Origin: JBMNTQ01 sp050945815
Lineage (GTDB): Bacteria; Bacillota; Clostridia; Christensenellales; JBMNTQ01
Direction: 5' to 3'
Assembly (NCBI GenBank): GCA_050945815.1
Contig: JBMNTQ010000050.1
Location: 1-11,904 of the forward strand
DNA length: 11,904 bases
A model generated the notes under the pieces. The model was not told where the DNA came from. It made no database searches and worked only from the letters and a program-made list of their open reading frames with translations. Shown here in pieces: positions 6,691 to 11,904 of the stretch (within the stretch, counting starts at the first letter, position 1; every line of letters starts with the position of its first letter). A program made the translations under genes and the position numbers.

Positions 6691-7674
6691 ATGGGGTTTC
6701 TACAGGTGCAAATTGATTTGGCATACGGTGCGTCGGAGATTGTCGGCGCTGTTTTGTATGGATTGGGACATGCGTCGTTGGAGATTGTGGACGACATGCA
6801 GGATGTCCGAGAATTTCTGGAGGAGAGCACAAAATATTGGGATTATGTAGATTATGGTGAACTGCAACGGGCAGCCAAGACACCTTGCATAAAGCTTTAT
6901 TTGGCGGACAATGAGCACGGGCAGCGCAGCCTTCTAGACATCCGGGAGGCAATGGACAGGCTTCGGGCGGAATATGGGGATTCTTTAGGGACGCTTACGG
7001 TTTCCAGCCGGACGATCGTGGAGGAGGACTGGGCGGAAAACTGGAAGCAGTATTTTACGCCGATTCAGGCGGGGGAGAATGTGCTGATTTGGCCTGCTTG
7101 GGAAAAGCAGCCGCCGCCTCGTGATAAGATTGTTTATTTGCTGGATAATTCCTCCATCTTTGGCACGGGACAGCATCAGACTACCCAGCTATGCATCGCT
7201 GCTATTGAAAAGCATATGCAGGAAGGCAGCGCTATGCTGGACGTAGGCTGCGGCAGCGGGATTTTGTCGATTGTGGGCTTAAAACTGGGGGCTGGGTCTG
7301 CTTTGGCTGTGGATATTGAGCAACATGCCGGTGAGATTGTGGCGCAAAATGCCAGGCTGAACGGGGTAGGAGAAGGGAAGCTGCGCGTGTTGGTGGGGGA
7401 TGTTTTGGAGGATGGGGACATCCAGCGGGAGATTGGTACTAGGGAGTACGGGCTTGTGGCTGCGAACATTGTGGCGGATGTGGTGATTGCCCTTTGCCCG
7501 CAGGTGGAGGCGGTTTTGTCGCAAACGGGGGTTTTTGTGGCGTCGGGTATTATTGAGGAGCGCCTGGGGGATGTGGAGGCTGCTTTGCAGAACGGGGGCT
7601 TTGAGATTGTGGAGAGTCGATTGTTAGAGGGCTGGGCGGCTGTGGTAGCGCGCCGCTTAGGAAAGCAAAGGTAG
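6691..7674 (+). CDS. prmA: Ribosomal protein L11 methyltransferase PrmA
   Basis: A 327-aa SAM-dependent methyltransferase that modifies ribosomal protein L11. The N-terminal substrate-recognition domain (about 1-90) is followed by a linker ending EEDWAENWKQYF, a family-typical segment. The catalytic domain has FGTGQHQTTQLC (from residue 157), SAM motif I LDVGCGSGILSI (about 183-194) and the active-site AANIVADVV with N259. The stretch before FGTG is DNSSI where many PrmA proteins have DPGMA-like sequence, and Gln161 stands where Thr is common; I take this as lineage variation. ATG 6691 is about 10 bases after GGGAG (6676-6680). The stop is 4 bases ahead of rsmE, so the two are probably translationally linked. 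The length is slightly above the usual 290-315 aa. Confidence 0.95.
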   Translation: MGFLQVQIDLAYGASEIVGAVLYGLGHASLEIVDDMQDVREFLEESTKYWDYVDYGELQRAAKTPCIKLYLADNEHGQRSLLDIREAMDRLRAEYGDSLGTLTVSSRTIVEEDWAENWKQYFTPIQAGENVLIWPAWEKQPPPRDKIVYLLDNSSIFGTGQHQTTQLCIAAIEKHMQEGSAMLDVGCGSGILSIVGLKLGAGSALAVDIEQHAGEIVAQNARLNGVGEGKLRVLVGDVLEDGDIQREIGTREYGLVAANIVADVVIALCPQVEAVLSQTGVFVASGIIEERLGDVEAALQNGGFEIVESRLLEGWAAVVARRLGKQR

Positions 7675-7678
7675 GGCT

Positions 7679-8407
7679 ATGCACAGGTTTTTTGTGAACA
7701 TCCAACAATTTAAAGGGGATTTTTGTGAGATTTCGGGGAGCGATGCCGGGCATATTTCCCGTGTGCTGCGCCTGGAGCCTTTCGATAGAGTCGTCGTATG
7801 TGACGGGTTTGGCAGCGAATATCTGGGGGAAATCCGCCAAATTGGGGAGACTGTGCGCGTGGCGCTGTTGGAGAAACTGGAAAGCAACGCAGAGCCTTCT
7901 TGCCGGGTGACTTTGTATCAGGGGCTGCCCAAGCAGGATAAGATGGATTTTATTGTACAGAAATGTGTGGAATTGGGCATTTTTGCGGTGCAGCCGGTGG
8001 AGACTCGGCGCTGTGTGGTTAAGGGAGCGAACACGAAGAAGTGGGAGCGCTGGAATAAGATTGCCCGGGAGGCGGCCAAACAGAGCGGGCGGGGGATTGT
8101 GCCGGAGGTGTTGCCCTTGTTGCCTTTTGACCGGGCGCTGGATGGTATGGGCGAGCATGAGCTTTTGGTGGTTTGCTATGAAAATGAGACCCAGCGCGGG
8201 CTTTTGCACTTGTTGCAGGGGCAACGCGATATTGGCCTTGTGATTGGGCCTGAGGGGGGCTTGGAGCGCAGCGAAGTGGAGGCTTTATGCGGGATTGGCG
8301 GTCAGACGATTACGCTAGGCCGGCGTATTCTGCGTACGGAAACAGCGGGAATGGCTGTTTTGAGCGGCCTGATGTTTCATATGGGAGAAATGGGGGGCGT
8401 ATTATGA
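7679..8407 (+). CDS. rsmE: 16S rRNA (uracil1498-N3)-methyltransferase RsmE
   Basis: A 242-aa SPOUT-class methyltransferase that methylates N3 of U1498 near the decoding centre of 16S rRNA, using SAM as donor. The N-terminal PUA-like RNA-binding domain (about 1-70) shows HISRVLRLEPFDRVVVCDG. The SPOUT domain contains YQGLPKQDKMDFIVQKCVEL, the SAM-loop motif VIGPEGGLERSEVE (IGPEGG at 189-194) and the knot motif LGRRILRTETA (213-223), all diagnostic for RsmE. ATG 7679 begins 5 bases after the prmA stop codon ends, with AAGG at 7668-7671 as ribosome site. The stop codon overlaps the mtaB start in ATGA (8404-8407). The prmA-rsmE-mtaB order is standard in Bacillota. Confidence 0.96.
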   Translation: MHRFFVNIQQFKGDFCEISGSDAGHISRVLRLEPFDRVVVCDGFGSEYLGEIRQIGETVRVALLEKLESNAEPSCRVTLYQGLPKQDKMDFIVQKCVELGIFAVQPVETRRCVVKGANTKKWERWNKIAREAAKQSGRGIVPEVLPLLPFDRALDGMGEHELLVVCYENETQRGLLHLLQGQRDIGLVIGPEGGLERSEVEALCGIGGQTITLGRRILRTETAGMAVLSGLMFHMGEMGGVL

Positions 8408-9723
8408 AGGTTGCTTTCCATACTTTGGGCTGTAAGACCAACCAATATGACACCGAGGCTATGCGGGAGCTTTTTCGCCGGGCCGGGCATGAGCCGGTGG
8501 ATTTTGAGCCGGGCGCGGATGTTTATATTATCAACACCTGCACAGTAACTGGAGAGGGCGACCGCAAATCGCGCCAGATGGTGGGCAGGGCCCGCCGCCT
8601 GAACCCTGACGCTGTGGTGGGCGTGGTGGGGTGTTATCCCCAGCGTGCTGCGGACGAGGCACTGGGGATTGAGGGCGTGGATTTTGTGGCGGGTACAGGG
8701 AGGCGCGGGGAGATTGTTGCGCTGGCAGAAGAACATGTGCGGGGAGCTGGGCGAGAAAACGCTGTGGCGGACCTTGCAGACCTGCCGTTTGAGGAGATCG
8801 GTGTGCTTGCCCATGAGGGACGCCGACGGGCGTATATCAAGATTCAGGAAGGCTGCCGGAACTTTTGTACGTATTGTATTATTCCAACTGCCCGCGGACC
8901 CCTGCGCAGCCGGCCGTTGGCGTCTATTCGCAAGGAGGCGGCGGAACTGGTTGCCGCAGGCTTTGAGGAGGCAGTTTTGACCGGCATCCACATCGCTTCC
9001 TATGGCAAGGAGAGCGGGGGTAATTTGCTGGACGCGGTGTATGCGGTTGCGGACAGCGGTATGAGGAGAATTCGCTTGGGTTCGTTGGAACCGGGGCTTT
9101 TAGATGAGGAGTTTTGCGATAAAGTTGCTGGGATTGAGGCTGTTTGCCCTCATTTTCATGTGTCGTTGCAGAGCGGCAGCGATACGGTGTTGGAGCGGAT
9201 GGGGCGGCGCTATCGCACAGCCCTTTATCGGAAAAACATACTGAACATTCGGACGCGCTATGATTTTTGCGGGATTACGACGGATGTGATGGTGGGCTTT
9301 CCCGGGGAAACCCAGGAGGAATTTGAGCAATCGTTGGAATTTGTAGAGGAAATCGGCTTTTCCAGAATCCATGTGTTTTCCTACTCGCCGCGGCAGGGAA
9401 CGCCTGCCGCTGAGTTTTGTGGGCAGGTTGAGCGGCGGGAGAAGGATCGGCGCAACCGGACGATGCAGGCACTGGGGGTGAAGATGGAGCGCGCGTATGG
9501 GCAGGGGGCACTGGGGCAGTTGCGGGAGGTTTTGCCGGAGACTGTTCTGGGAGACGACGCGGAGGGCTATACCCAGGACTATATAAAAGTGCGCCTGGTC
9601 GGCGGCGCCGATGCTACGGGGATTGTAAAAGCGCGGCTACAGGCTGTGGGGCAGGGCTATCTGTGGGCGGACATGGAAGGCGAGAGCGCCTATGCGGCGT
9701 CTTTTGCCGGTACGAAGGAGTAA
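8404..9723 (+). CDS. mtaB: tRNA t6A37 methylthiotransferase MtaB
   Basis: A 439-aa methylthiotransferase that adds a methylthio group to t6A at position 37 of ANN-decoding tRNAs, giving ms2t6A. The N-terminal MTTase domain holds three Cys for the auxiliary [4Fe-4S] cluster: C10 (TLGCKTNQYDTE), C46 (NTCTVT) and C77 (VGCYPQ). The radical SAM motif is EGCRNFCTYCIIPTARG with C151, C155 and C158. Conserved LGSLEP, HFHVSLQSGSDTVLERMGRR and TTDVMVGFPGETQEEF follow, and a TRAM-like RNA-binding domain lies at about 370-435. The opening TLGCKTNQ rather than the MiaB-type pattern supports MtaB over MiaB or RimO. The frame is open back to an ATG at 8287, but ATG 8404 puts the N-terminus at the usual place, follows a G-rich ribosome site (8392-8397), and overlaps the rsmE stop by 4 bases. 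Confidence 0.95.
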   Translation: MKVAFHTLGCKTNQYDTEAMRELFRRAGHEPVDFEPGADVYIINTCTVTGEGDRKSRQMVGRARRLNPDAVVGVVGCYPQRAADEALGIEGVDFVAGTGRRGEIVALAEEHVRGAGRENAVADLADLPFEEIGVLAHEGRRRAYIKIQEGCRNFCTYCIIPTARGPLRSRPLASIRKEAAELVAAGFEEAVLTGIHIASYGKESGGNLLDAVYAVADSGMRRIRLGSLEPGLLDEEFCDKVAGIEAVCPHFHVSLQSGSDTVLERMGRRYRTALYRKNILNIRTRYDFCGITTDVMVGFPGETQEEFEQSLEFVEEIGFSRIHVFSYSPRQGTPAAEFCGQVERREKDRRNRTMQALGVKMERAYGQGALGQLREVLPETVLGDDAEGYTQDYIKVRLVGGADATGIVKARLQAVGQGYLWADMEGESAYAASFAGTKE

Positions 9724-9730
9724 AAGGAGG
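9723..9730 (+). promoter_or_regulatory. Ribosome binding site that fixes the HIT gene start
   Basis: AAAAGGAGG runs from inside the mtaB stop codon to 9730. GGAGG (9726-9730) directly abuts ATG 9731 with no spacing, which is unlikely to initiate. It lies 9 bases ahead of in-frame TTG 9740, an ideal distance. This favours a TTG start. Confidence 0.7.
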
Positions 9731-9739
9731 ATGGCTGTT

Positions 9740-10072
9740 TTGGATTGTATTTTTTGCAGGATTATTAACCAGGAGATTCCATCGGCTGTTTTGTATGAGG
9801 ATGAGGATGTGTTGGCGTTTGAGGACGTTGATGCGAAAGCGCCTACCCATTTTCTGGTCGTGCCTAAGCTTCATTATCCGTCGATTATGCAGGCATCGGC
9901 AGAGAGTATGGGAAAAATTATTTTTGCTGTACAAACGGTGGCCAAGCAGAAAGGAATAGACAAGGATGGCTTTCGTATCGTGGTAAACACCGGAAAATTC
10001 GGCGGACAGACGGTGGACCATCTGCATTTTCATGTGTTGGGCGGCAGACATCTTGGCTGGCCGCCAGGCTAA
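9740..10072 (+). CDS. HIT family (HinT-like) nucleotide hydrolase
   Basis: A 110-aa histidine triad protein of the HinT/PKCI branch, small dimeric enzymes that hydrolyse adenosine phosphoramidates and similar nucleotides. The N-terminus MDCIFCRIINQEIPS is the classic HIT opening. The C-terminal NTGKFGGQTVDHLHFHVLGG carries the triad H94-x-H96-x-H98, with H96 the expected nucleophile. C3, C6, H45 and H94 could form the zinc site known in some bacterial members. The protein ends RHLGWPPG, a normal C-terminus. TTG 9740 is chosen because GGAGG lies 9 bases upstream and the protein then begins exactly at the family consensus. ATG 9731 would add three residues but has no gap to the ribosome site. 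The gene is probably the last of the prmA operon. The family and length are secure; the physiological substrate is unknown. Confidence 0.93.
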   Translation: MDCIFCRIINQEIPSAVLYEDEDVLAFEDVDAKAPTHFLVVPKLHYPSIMQASAESMGKIIFAVQTVAKQKGIDKDGFRIVVNTGKFGGQTVDHLHFHVLGGRHLGWPPG

Positions 10073-10080
10073 ACTGGTGG

Positions 10081-10109
10081 TTGACATAAAGAAAAAAGCT
10101 GGGTATAAT
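10081..10109 (+). promoter_or_regulatory. Consensus sigma-A promoter of rpsU
   Basis: TTGACA (10081-10086) and TATAAT (10104-10109) are both perfect and are separated by 17 bases, the optimal spacing. It is the strongest promoter in the window and suits a ribosomal protein gene. The start is predicted around 10115-10117, giving a leader of about 87 bases. No terminator lies between the HIT gene stop and this site, so read-through from the prmA operon is also possible. Confidence 0.92.
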
Positions 10110-10139
10110 ATTCCTATGCCTGATTGGGCTTATTGAATG

Positions 10140-10194
10140 ATCGCGGTGAGAACGCCGTGATAGAGCAGCCCTCAGTTAAAGGCGGAGGGAGGGG
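10140..10194 (+). promoter_or_regulatory. Structured rpsU leader with possible ribosome-site masking
   Basis: Two hairpins can be drawn in the rpsU 5' leader. The first pairs ATCGCGG (10140-10146) with CCGTGAT (10155-10161), seven pairs including one G-U, around an 8-base loop. The second pairs CCCTC (10169-10173) with GAGGG (10185-10189), which is part of the G-rich ribosome binding site (10184-10194). The pairing is seen directly; a regulatory role is inferred and I recognise no known leader family. Confidence 0.4.
10184..10194 (+). promoter_or_regulatory. Strong ribosome binding site of rpsU
   Basis: GGAGGGAGGGG holds overlapping Shine-Dalgarno cores. The second core, GGGAGG at 10187-10192, is 10 bases ahead of GTG 10203. 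It supports that GTG as a genuine start despite the small size of the gene. Confidence 0.8.
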
Positions 10195-10202
10195 AACCGG
10201 AC

Positions 10203-10376
10203 GTGTCTGAGATACGTGTAGGCGAGAACGAGTCCTTGGAAAGCGCGTTAAAGCGATTTAAGAGAAAATGCGCTCGCTCTGGCGTCATGGCCGAAATCAG
10301 GAGACGTGAGCATTATGAGAAGCCCAGCGTGAAGAGAAAGAAGAAAGCTGAAGCAGCTCGCAAGCGGAAATATTAA
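10203..10376 (+). CDS. rpsU: 30S ribosomal protein S21
   Basis: A 57-aa S21, a small basic protein of the 30S subunit platform near the anti-Shine-Dalgarno end of 16S rRNA, important for initiation. The translation begins MSEIRVGENESLESALKRFK, continues with RKCARSGVMAEIRRREHYEK, and ends PSVKRKKKAEAARKRKY. This matches the S21 family along its entire length, including the REHYEKPSVKRKKK block. The start is GTG, supported by a very strong ribosome site and a consensus promoter. It follows the HIT gene and has its own terminator, so it is likely monocistronic as well as possibly reached by read-through. In many Bacillota a yqeY (GatB/YqeY domain) gene follows rpsU; here a deacetylase gene follows instead. 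The call is secure. Confidence 0.97.
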   Translation: MSEIRVGENESLESALKRFKRKCARSGVMAEIRRREHYEKPSVKRKKKAEAARKRKY

Positions 10377-10400
10377 TCTTCATTGACGGCGAAAACGCAA

Positions 10401-10437
10401 AGCGGACAAGAAAAATCTTGTCCGCTCTTTTGTTTTT
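10401..10437 (+). terminator. Intrinsic terminator of rpsU
   Basis: AGCGGACAAGA (10401-10411), a four-A loop, and the exact complement TCTTGTCCGCT (10416-10426) form an 11-bp stem. It is followed by CTTTTGTTTTT (10427-10437). The stem and tail are those of a strong terminator and lie 24 bases past the rpsU stop. Confidence 0.95.
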
Positions 10438-10454
10438 CCAAAATGCGGGGTTAC

Positions 10455-10483
10455 TTGGTGTTTTGTGTCCAAACAAGCATAAA
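10455..10483 (+). promoter_or_regulatory. Weak candidate promoter upstream of the deacetylase gene
   Basis: TTGGTG (10455-10460) and CATAAA (10478-10483) are 17 bases apart, a poor vegetative match. The CATA start of the -10 also resembles sporulation sigma factor sites, which would suit a PdaA gene, but the match is partial. The gene must have a promoter here because a strong terminator lies just upstream and about 100 bases separate it from the coding start. The assignment is tentative. Confidence 0.3.
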
Positions 10484-10540
10484 GATCGGTGGTGGAAAAT
10501 AAGATCATGGTAGCGAAGATTTTGCGGGGCAGCCTAGAGG

Positions 10541-11425
10541 GTGTTGCCCGGTTCAGGACAGGGGGCGAATTGGTTGGGCACGAAAATACAGAATATCGTG
10601 ATCGTGATCATTGCGGGCATAATTGTATTTGGGATTATTTTCAGCGCGTGGATGCCAGGGAAGGCGGAGAGCGATAGGGCCGCGTTTGCCAGGGCGGCAC
10701 CGGGGGACTGGGGGCTGGGGTATTTTGAGGACGGTTCGCAGCCTAAGGGTAATTCGGATAAAGAATACTTGCGTCAGTTTGATGCCTACTATGTGGGCGC
10801 TGAGGACGAAAAGGTGATTTACTTGACCTTTGACGCTGGTTATGAGAACGGATATACGGAGAGTATGCTGGATGTTTTGAAGGAGGAGGGCGTGCCGGCG
10901 GCCTTCTTTTTAACAGGGCACTATTTTACAAGCAGCGGGGATTTGGTTAGGCGGATGGTGGAGGATGGGCATATTGTAGGCAACCATACGGTGAACCATC
11001 CGGACATGAGCAAAGTGAGCGATTCGGAGAGATTTGAGCGGGAAATTCTAGGGATTGAAGAATTGTATCAGGAAGTTGTGGGCAAAGCAATGCCTAAATA
11101 TTACCGGCCGCCATCGGGGCGCTACAGCGGGGAGAGCCTGAGGAAGGTGCAGGAGATGGGGTATGCCAGCATTTTCTGGAGCCTGGCTTATGCAGACTGG
11201 GACAACGATAACCAGCCGACAAAGGAGACTGCATTTTCGCGGCTGAGCGAGCGGATGCATCCGGGGGCGGTGGTGTTGCTGCACGCCACATCCAGGACTA
11301 ATTCCGAGATATTGGGCGAGTTGATTGCTATGTGGAAGCAGATGGGATATCGGTTTGAGAGCCTGGATCACTTGGTGGGTCAGATGGAGAAAGGGGCATC
11401 GGCACCGGAGGGCGCCGCTGGATAG
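10541..11425 (+). CDS. pdaA: PdaA-like polysaccharide deacetylase, membrane-anchored
   Basis: A 294-aa NodB-domain deacetylase resembling PdaA, the enzyme that removes acetyl from N-acetylmuramic acid so that muramic-delta-lactam can form in spore cortex. One membrane helix lies near the N-terminus (about 16-37, IQNIVIVIIAGIIVFGIIF); the rest should face outside the cytoplasm. Catalytic-domain motifs are TFDAGYENGYT (D98), a zinc-binding GNHTVNHPD (H149 and H153), YRPPSGRYSGESL, FWSLAYADWDNDNQP and GAVVLLHATSRTN. The YENGY, NHTVNHPD and ADWDN..Q patterns match PdaA better than PdaB. The first motif reads DAG rather than the DNG I recall for B. subtilis PdaA or the general DDG. GTG 10541 is the longest start; TTG 10574, 8 bases after a G-run, would give 283 aa beginning just ahead of the helix and is plausible. 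It suggests a spore-former. Confidence 0.88.
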   Translation: MLPGSGQGANWLGTKIQNIVIVIIAGIIVFGIIFSAWMPGKAESDRAAFARAAPGDWGLGYFEDGSQPKGNSDKEYLRQFDAYYVGAEDEKVIYLTFDAGYENGYTESMLDVLKEEGVPAAFFLTGHYFTSSGDLVRRMVEDGHIVGNHTVNHPDMSKVSDSERFEREILGIEELYQEVVGKAMPKYYRPPSGRYSGESLRKVQEMGYASIFWSLAYADWDNDNQPTKETAFSRLSERMHPGAVVLLHATSRTNSEILGELIAMWKQMGYRFESLDHLVGQMEKGASAPEGAAG

Positions 11426-11464
11426 GGGGATTTTTGAAACGGGGAAAACCAACTATTGGGCGAT

Positions 11465-11506
11465 AAAAGCGGGCTGCTTGGGACTTGCCAAGCAGCCCGC
11501 TTTTTT
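11465..11506 (+). terminator. Very strong intrinsic terminator after the deacetylase gene
   Basis: The left arm 11465-11481 (AAAAGCGGGCTGCTTGG) and right arm 11488-11504 (CCAAGCAGCCCGCTTTT) are perfectly complementary over 17 bp around the loop GACTTG. The run of six T is 11501-11506. It lies about 40 bases past the stop and isolates the deacetylase gene from the gene at the window edge. A hairpin with A-rich 5' and T-rich 3' flanks could also work from the opposite strand. Confidence 0.96.
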
Positions 11507-11542
11507 CTAGTAGAGGGGTGACTTTTCTATGGACGGGAAATA

Positions 11543-11551
11543 TGGTATGAT
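11543..11551 (+). promoter_or_regulatory. Probable extended -10 promoter for the last gene
   Basis: TATGAT (11546-11551) is preceded by TG plus one base (11543-11545), an extended -10. The region 17 bases upstream (TTTTCT, 11523-11528) is a poor -35, which extended -10 promoters tolerate. It lies between a strong terminator and the start at 11585, so a promoter is expected here. Confidence 0.5.
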
Positions 11552-11584
11552 AGCAGAAAAGAATGAGGGTAGGGAGAACACCGC

Positions 11585-11904
11585 ATGACAAAGCGCTTGT
11601 CGTATGCCAACCGGTCGGTTGTTTTTATAATGAGATTGCTGGGCATTTTGCTCGTGCTTGCCGCAGCCATTGTTTTGGTTTTTTTCTCGTCGATGCAGGC
11701 TATGGAAAGCAATGTTTTGCTGCGGGAAGGGCTGGAGGCTCGGGCACAGGTGATTTTCCACCGCAAGGATGCTGTGGATTTGACCAAGTATTTTACGGCT
11801 GCCTGTATTGAAGACGATGGGGAATTGAGCGCCGGCCGTTATAATGATTTTACCATCAGCTTATATAACCACAAGATCGATGCGCCGTTGCAGTGGGTGA
11901 TGCC
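11585..11904 (+). CDS. Membrane-anchored protein of unknown function, N-terminal part
   Basis: An open frame of at least 106 codons that runs off the right edge. ATG 11585 has a ribosome site GGGAG (11572-11576) 8 bases ahead and an extended -10 promoter upstream, so it is likely a true gene. The protein begins MTKRLSYANRSVVFIMRLLG, and residues about 13-36 (including ILLVLAAAIVLVFFSSM) form one membrane helix or uncleaved signal anchor after a basic start. That predicts a small cytoplasmic tip and an outside domain. The exterior part visible (about 40-106) includes a stretch FHRKDAVDLTKYFTAACIED and then RYNDFTISLYNHKIDAPLQW, mixed polar with several aromatic residues. I do not recognise the family and no catalytic motif is visible. 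Its position after a cell-wall enzyme gene might hint at an envelope role, but a terminator separates them. Confidence 0.75.
   Translation, partial: MTKRLSYANRSVVFIMRLLGILLVLAAAIVLVFFSSMQAMESNVLLREGLEARAQVIFHRKDAVDLTKYFTAACIEDDGELSAGRYNDFTISLYNHKIDAPLQWVM

Noticed and set aside
5792..6952. Long antisense open frame (386 codons, minus strand) across dnaJ, its terminator and prmA
   Set aside because: It lies opposite strongly conserved genes, its translation is rich in Pro, Arg and His with no family motif, and it has no plausible promoter or operon context. It is a by-product of codon bias in a GC-moderate genome.
8287..8403. N-terminal extension of mtaB by 39 residues
   Set aside because: It overlaps the conserved end of rsmE, and the family N-terminus MKVAFHTLGCKTNQ begins at ATG 8404, which has its own ribosome site and an ATGA overlap with the rsmE stop.
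10489..10677. 62-codon frame overlapping the start of the deacetylase gene
   Set aside because: No Shine-Dalgarno at a useful distance, no family resemblance, and most of it lies in a different frame of the deacetylase N-terminal region. A leader peptide cannot be excluded but nothing supports one.

Overview
The window is a chromosomal housekeeping block from a member of the Bacillota (Firmicutes), most likely a spore-forming clostridial-type lineage of moderate GC. Three things point there. The gene order lepA-hemW-hrcA-grpE-dnaK-dnaJ-prmA-rsmE-mtaB-HIT-rpsU is the classical Gram-positive arrangement. DnaK is of the short Gram-positive type (614 aa). A PdaA-type deacetylase of spore cortex synthesis follows rpsU. 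Every gene lies on the + strand and there are no transposons, tRNAs, CRISPR arrays or phage genes.

Layout. (1) 1-437 is the C-terminal end of the translation factor LepA, followed 16 bases later by hemW (454-1608). (2) 1651-6608 is the class I heat-shock operon. A sigma-A-type promoter and a perfect CIRCE operator (1691-1717) precede hrcA, grpE, dnaK and dnaJ, and a modest intrinsic terminator (about 6582-6608) closes it. Between dnaK and dnaJ lies a perfect 14-bp inverted repeat with no U-tract. (3) 6618-10072 is a second unit with its own promoter: prmA, rsmE, mtaB and a HIT-family gene, an RNA and ribosome modification cluster with tight gaps and one ATGA overlap. (4) 10081-10437 is rpsU (ribosomal protein S21, 57 aa). 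It has a consensus promoter, a roughly 90-nt leader that can fold and partly mask its ribosome binding site, and a strong terminator. (5) 10541-11506 is a membrane-anchored PdaA-like polysaccharide deacetylase with a very strong terminator. (6) 11585 to the window end is the start of a membrane-anchored protein that I do not recognise, cut by the window edge.

The genes fit two themes: protein folding under HrcA/CIRCE feedback control, and maturation of the translation apparatus (ribosomal protein L11 methylation, 16S rRNA m3U1498, tRNA ms2t6A37, S21 supply). The sporulation gene and the unknown membrane gene mark the edge of the conserved block.

I found no convincing novel multi-gene system. 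The most interesting signals are regulatory RNA structures (the dnaK-dnaJ hairpin and the rpsU leader), a hairpin-arm sequence shared by two distant sites, frequent GTG/TTG starts, and the unrecognised protein at the right edge.
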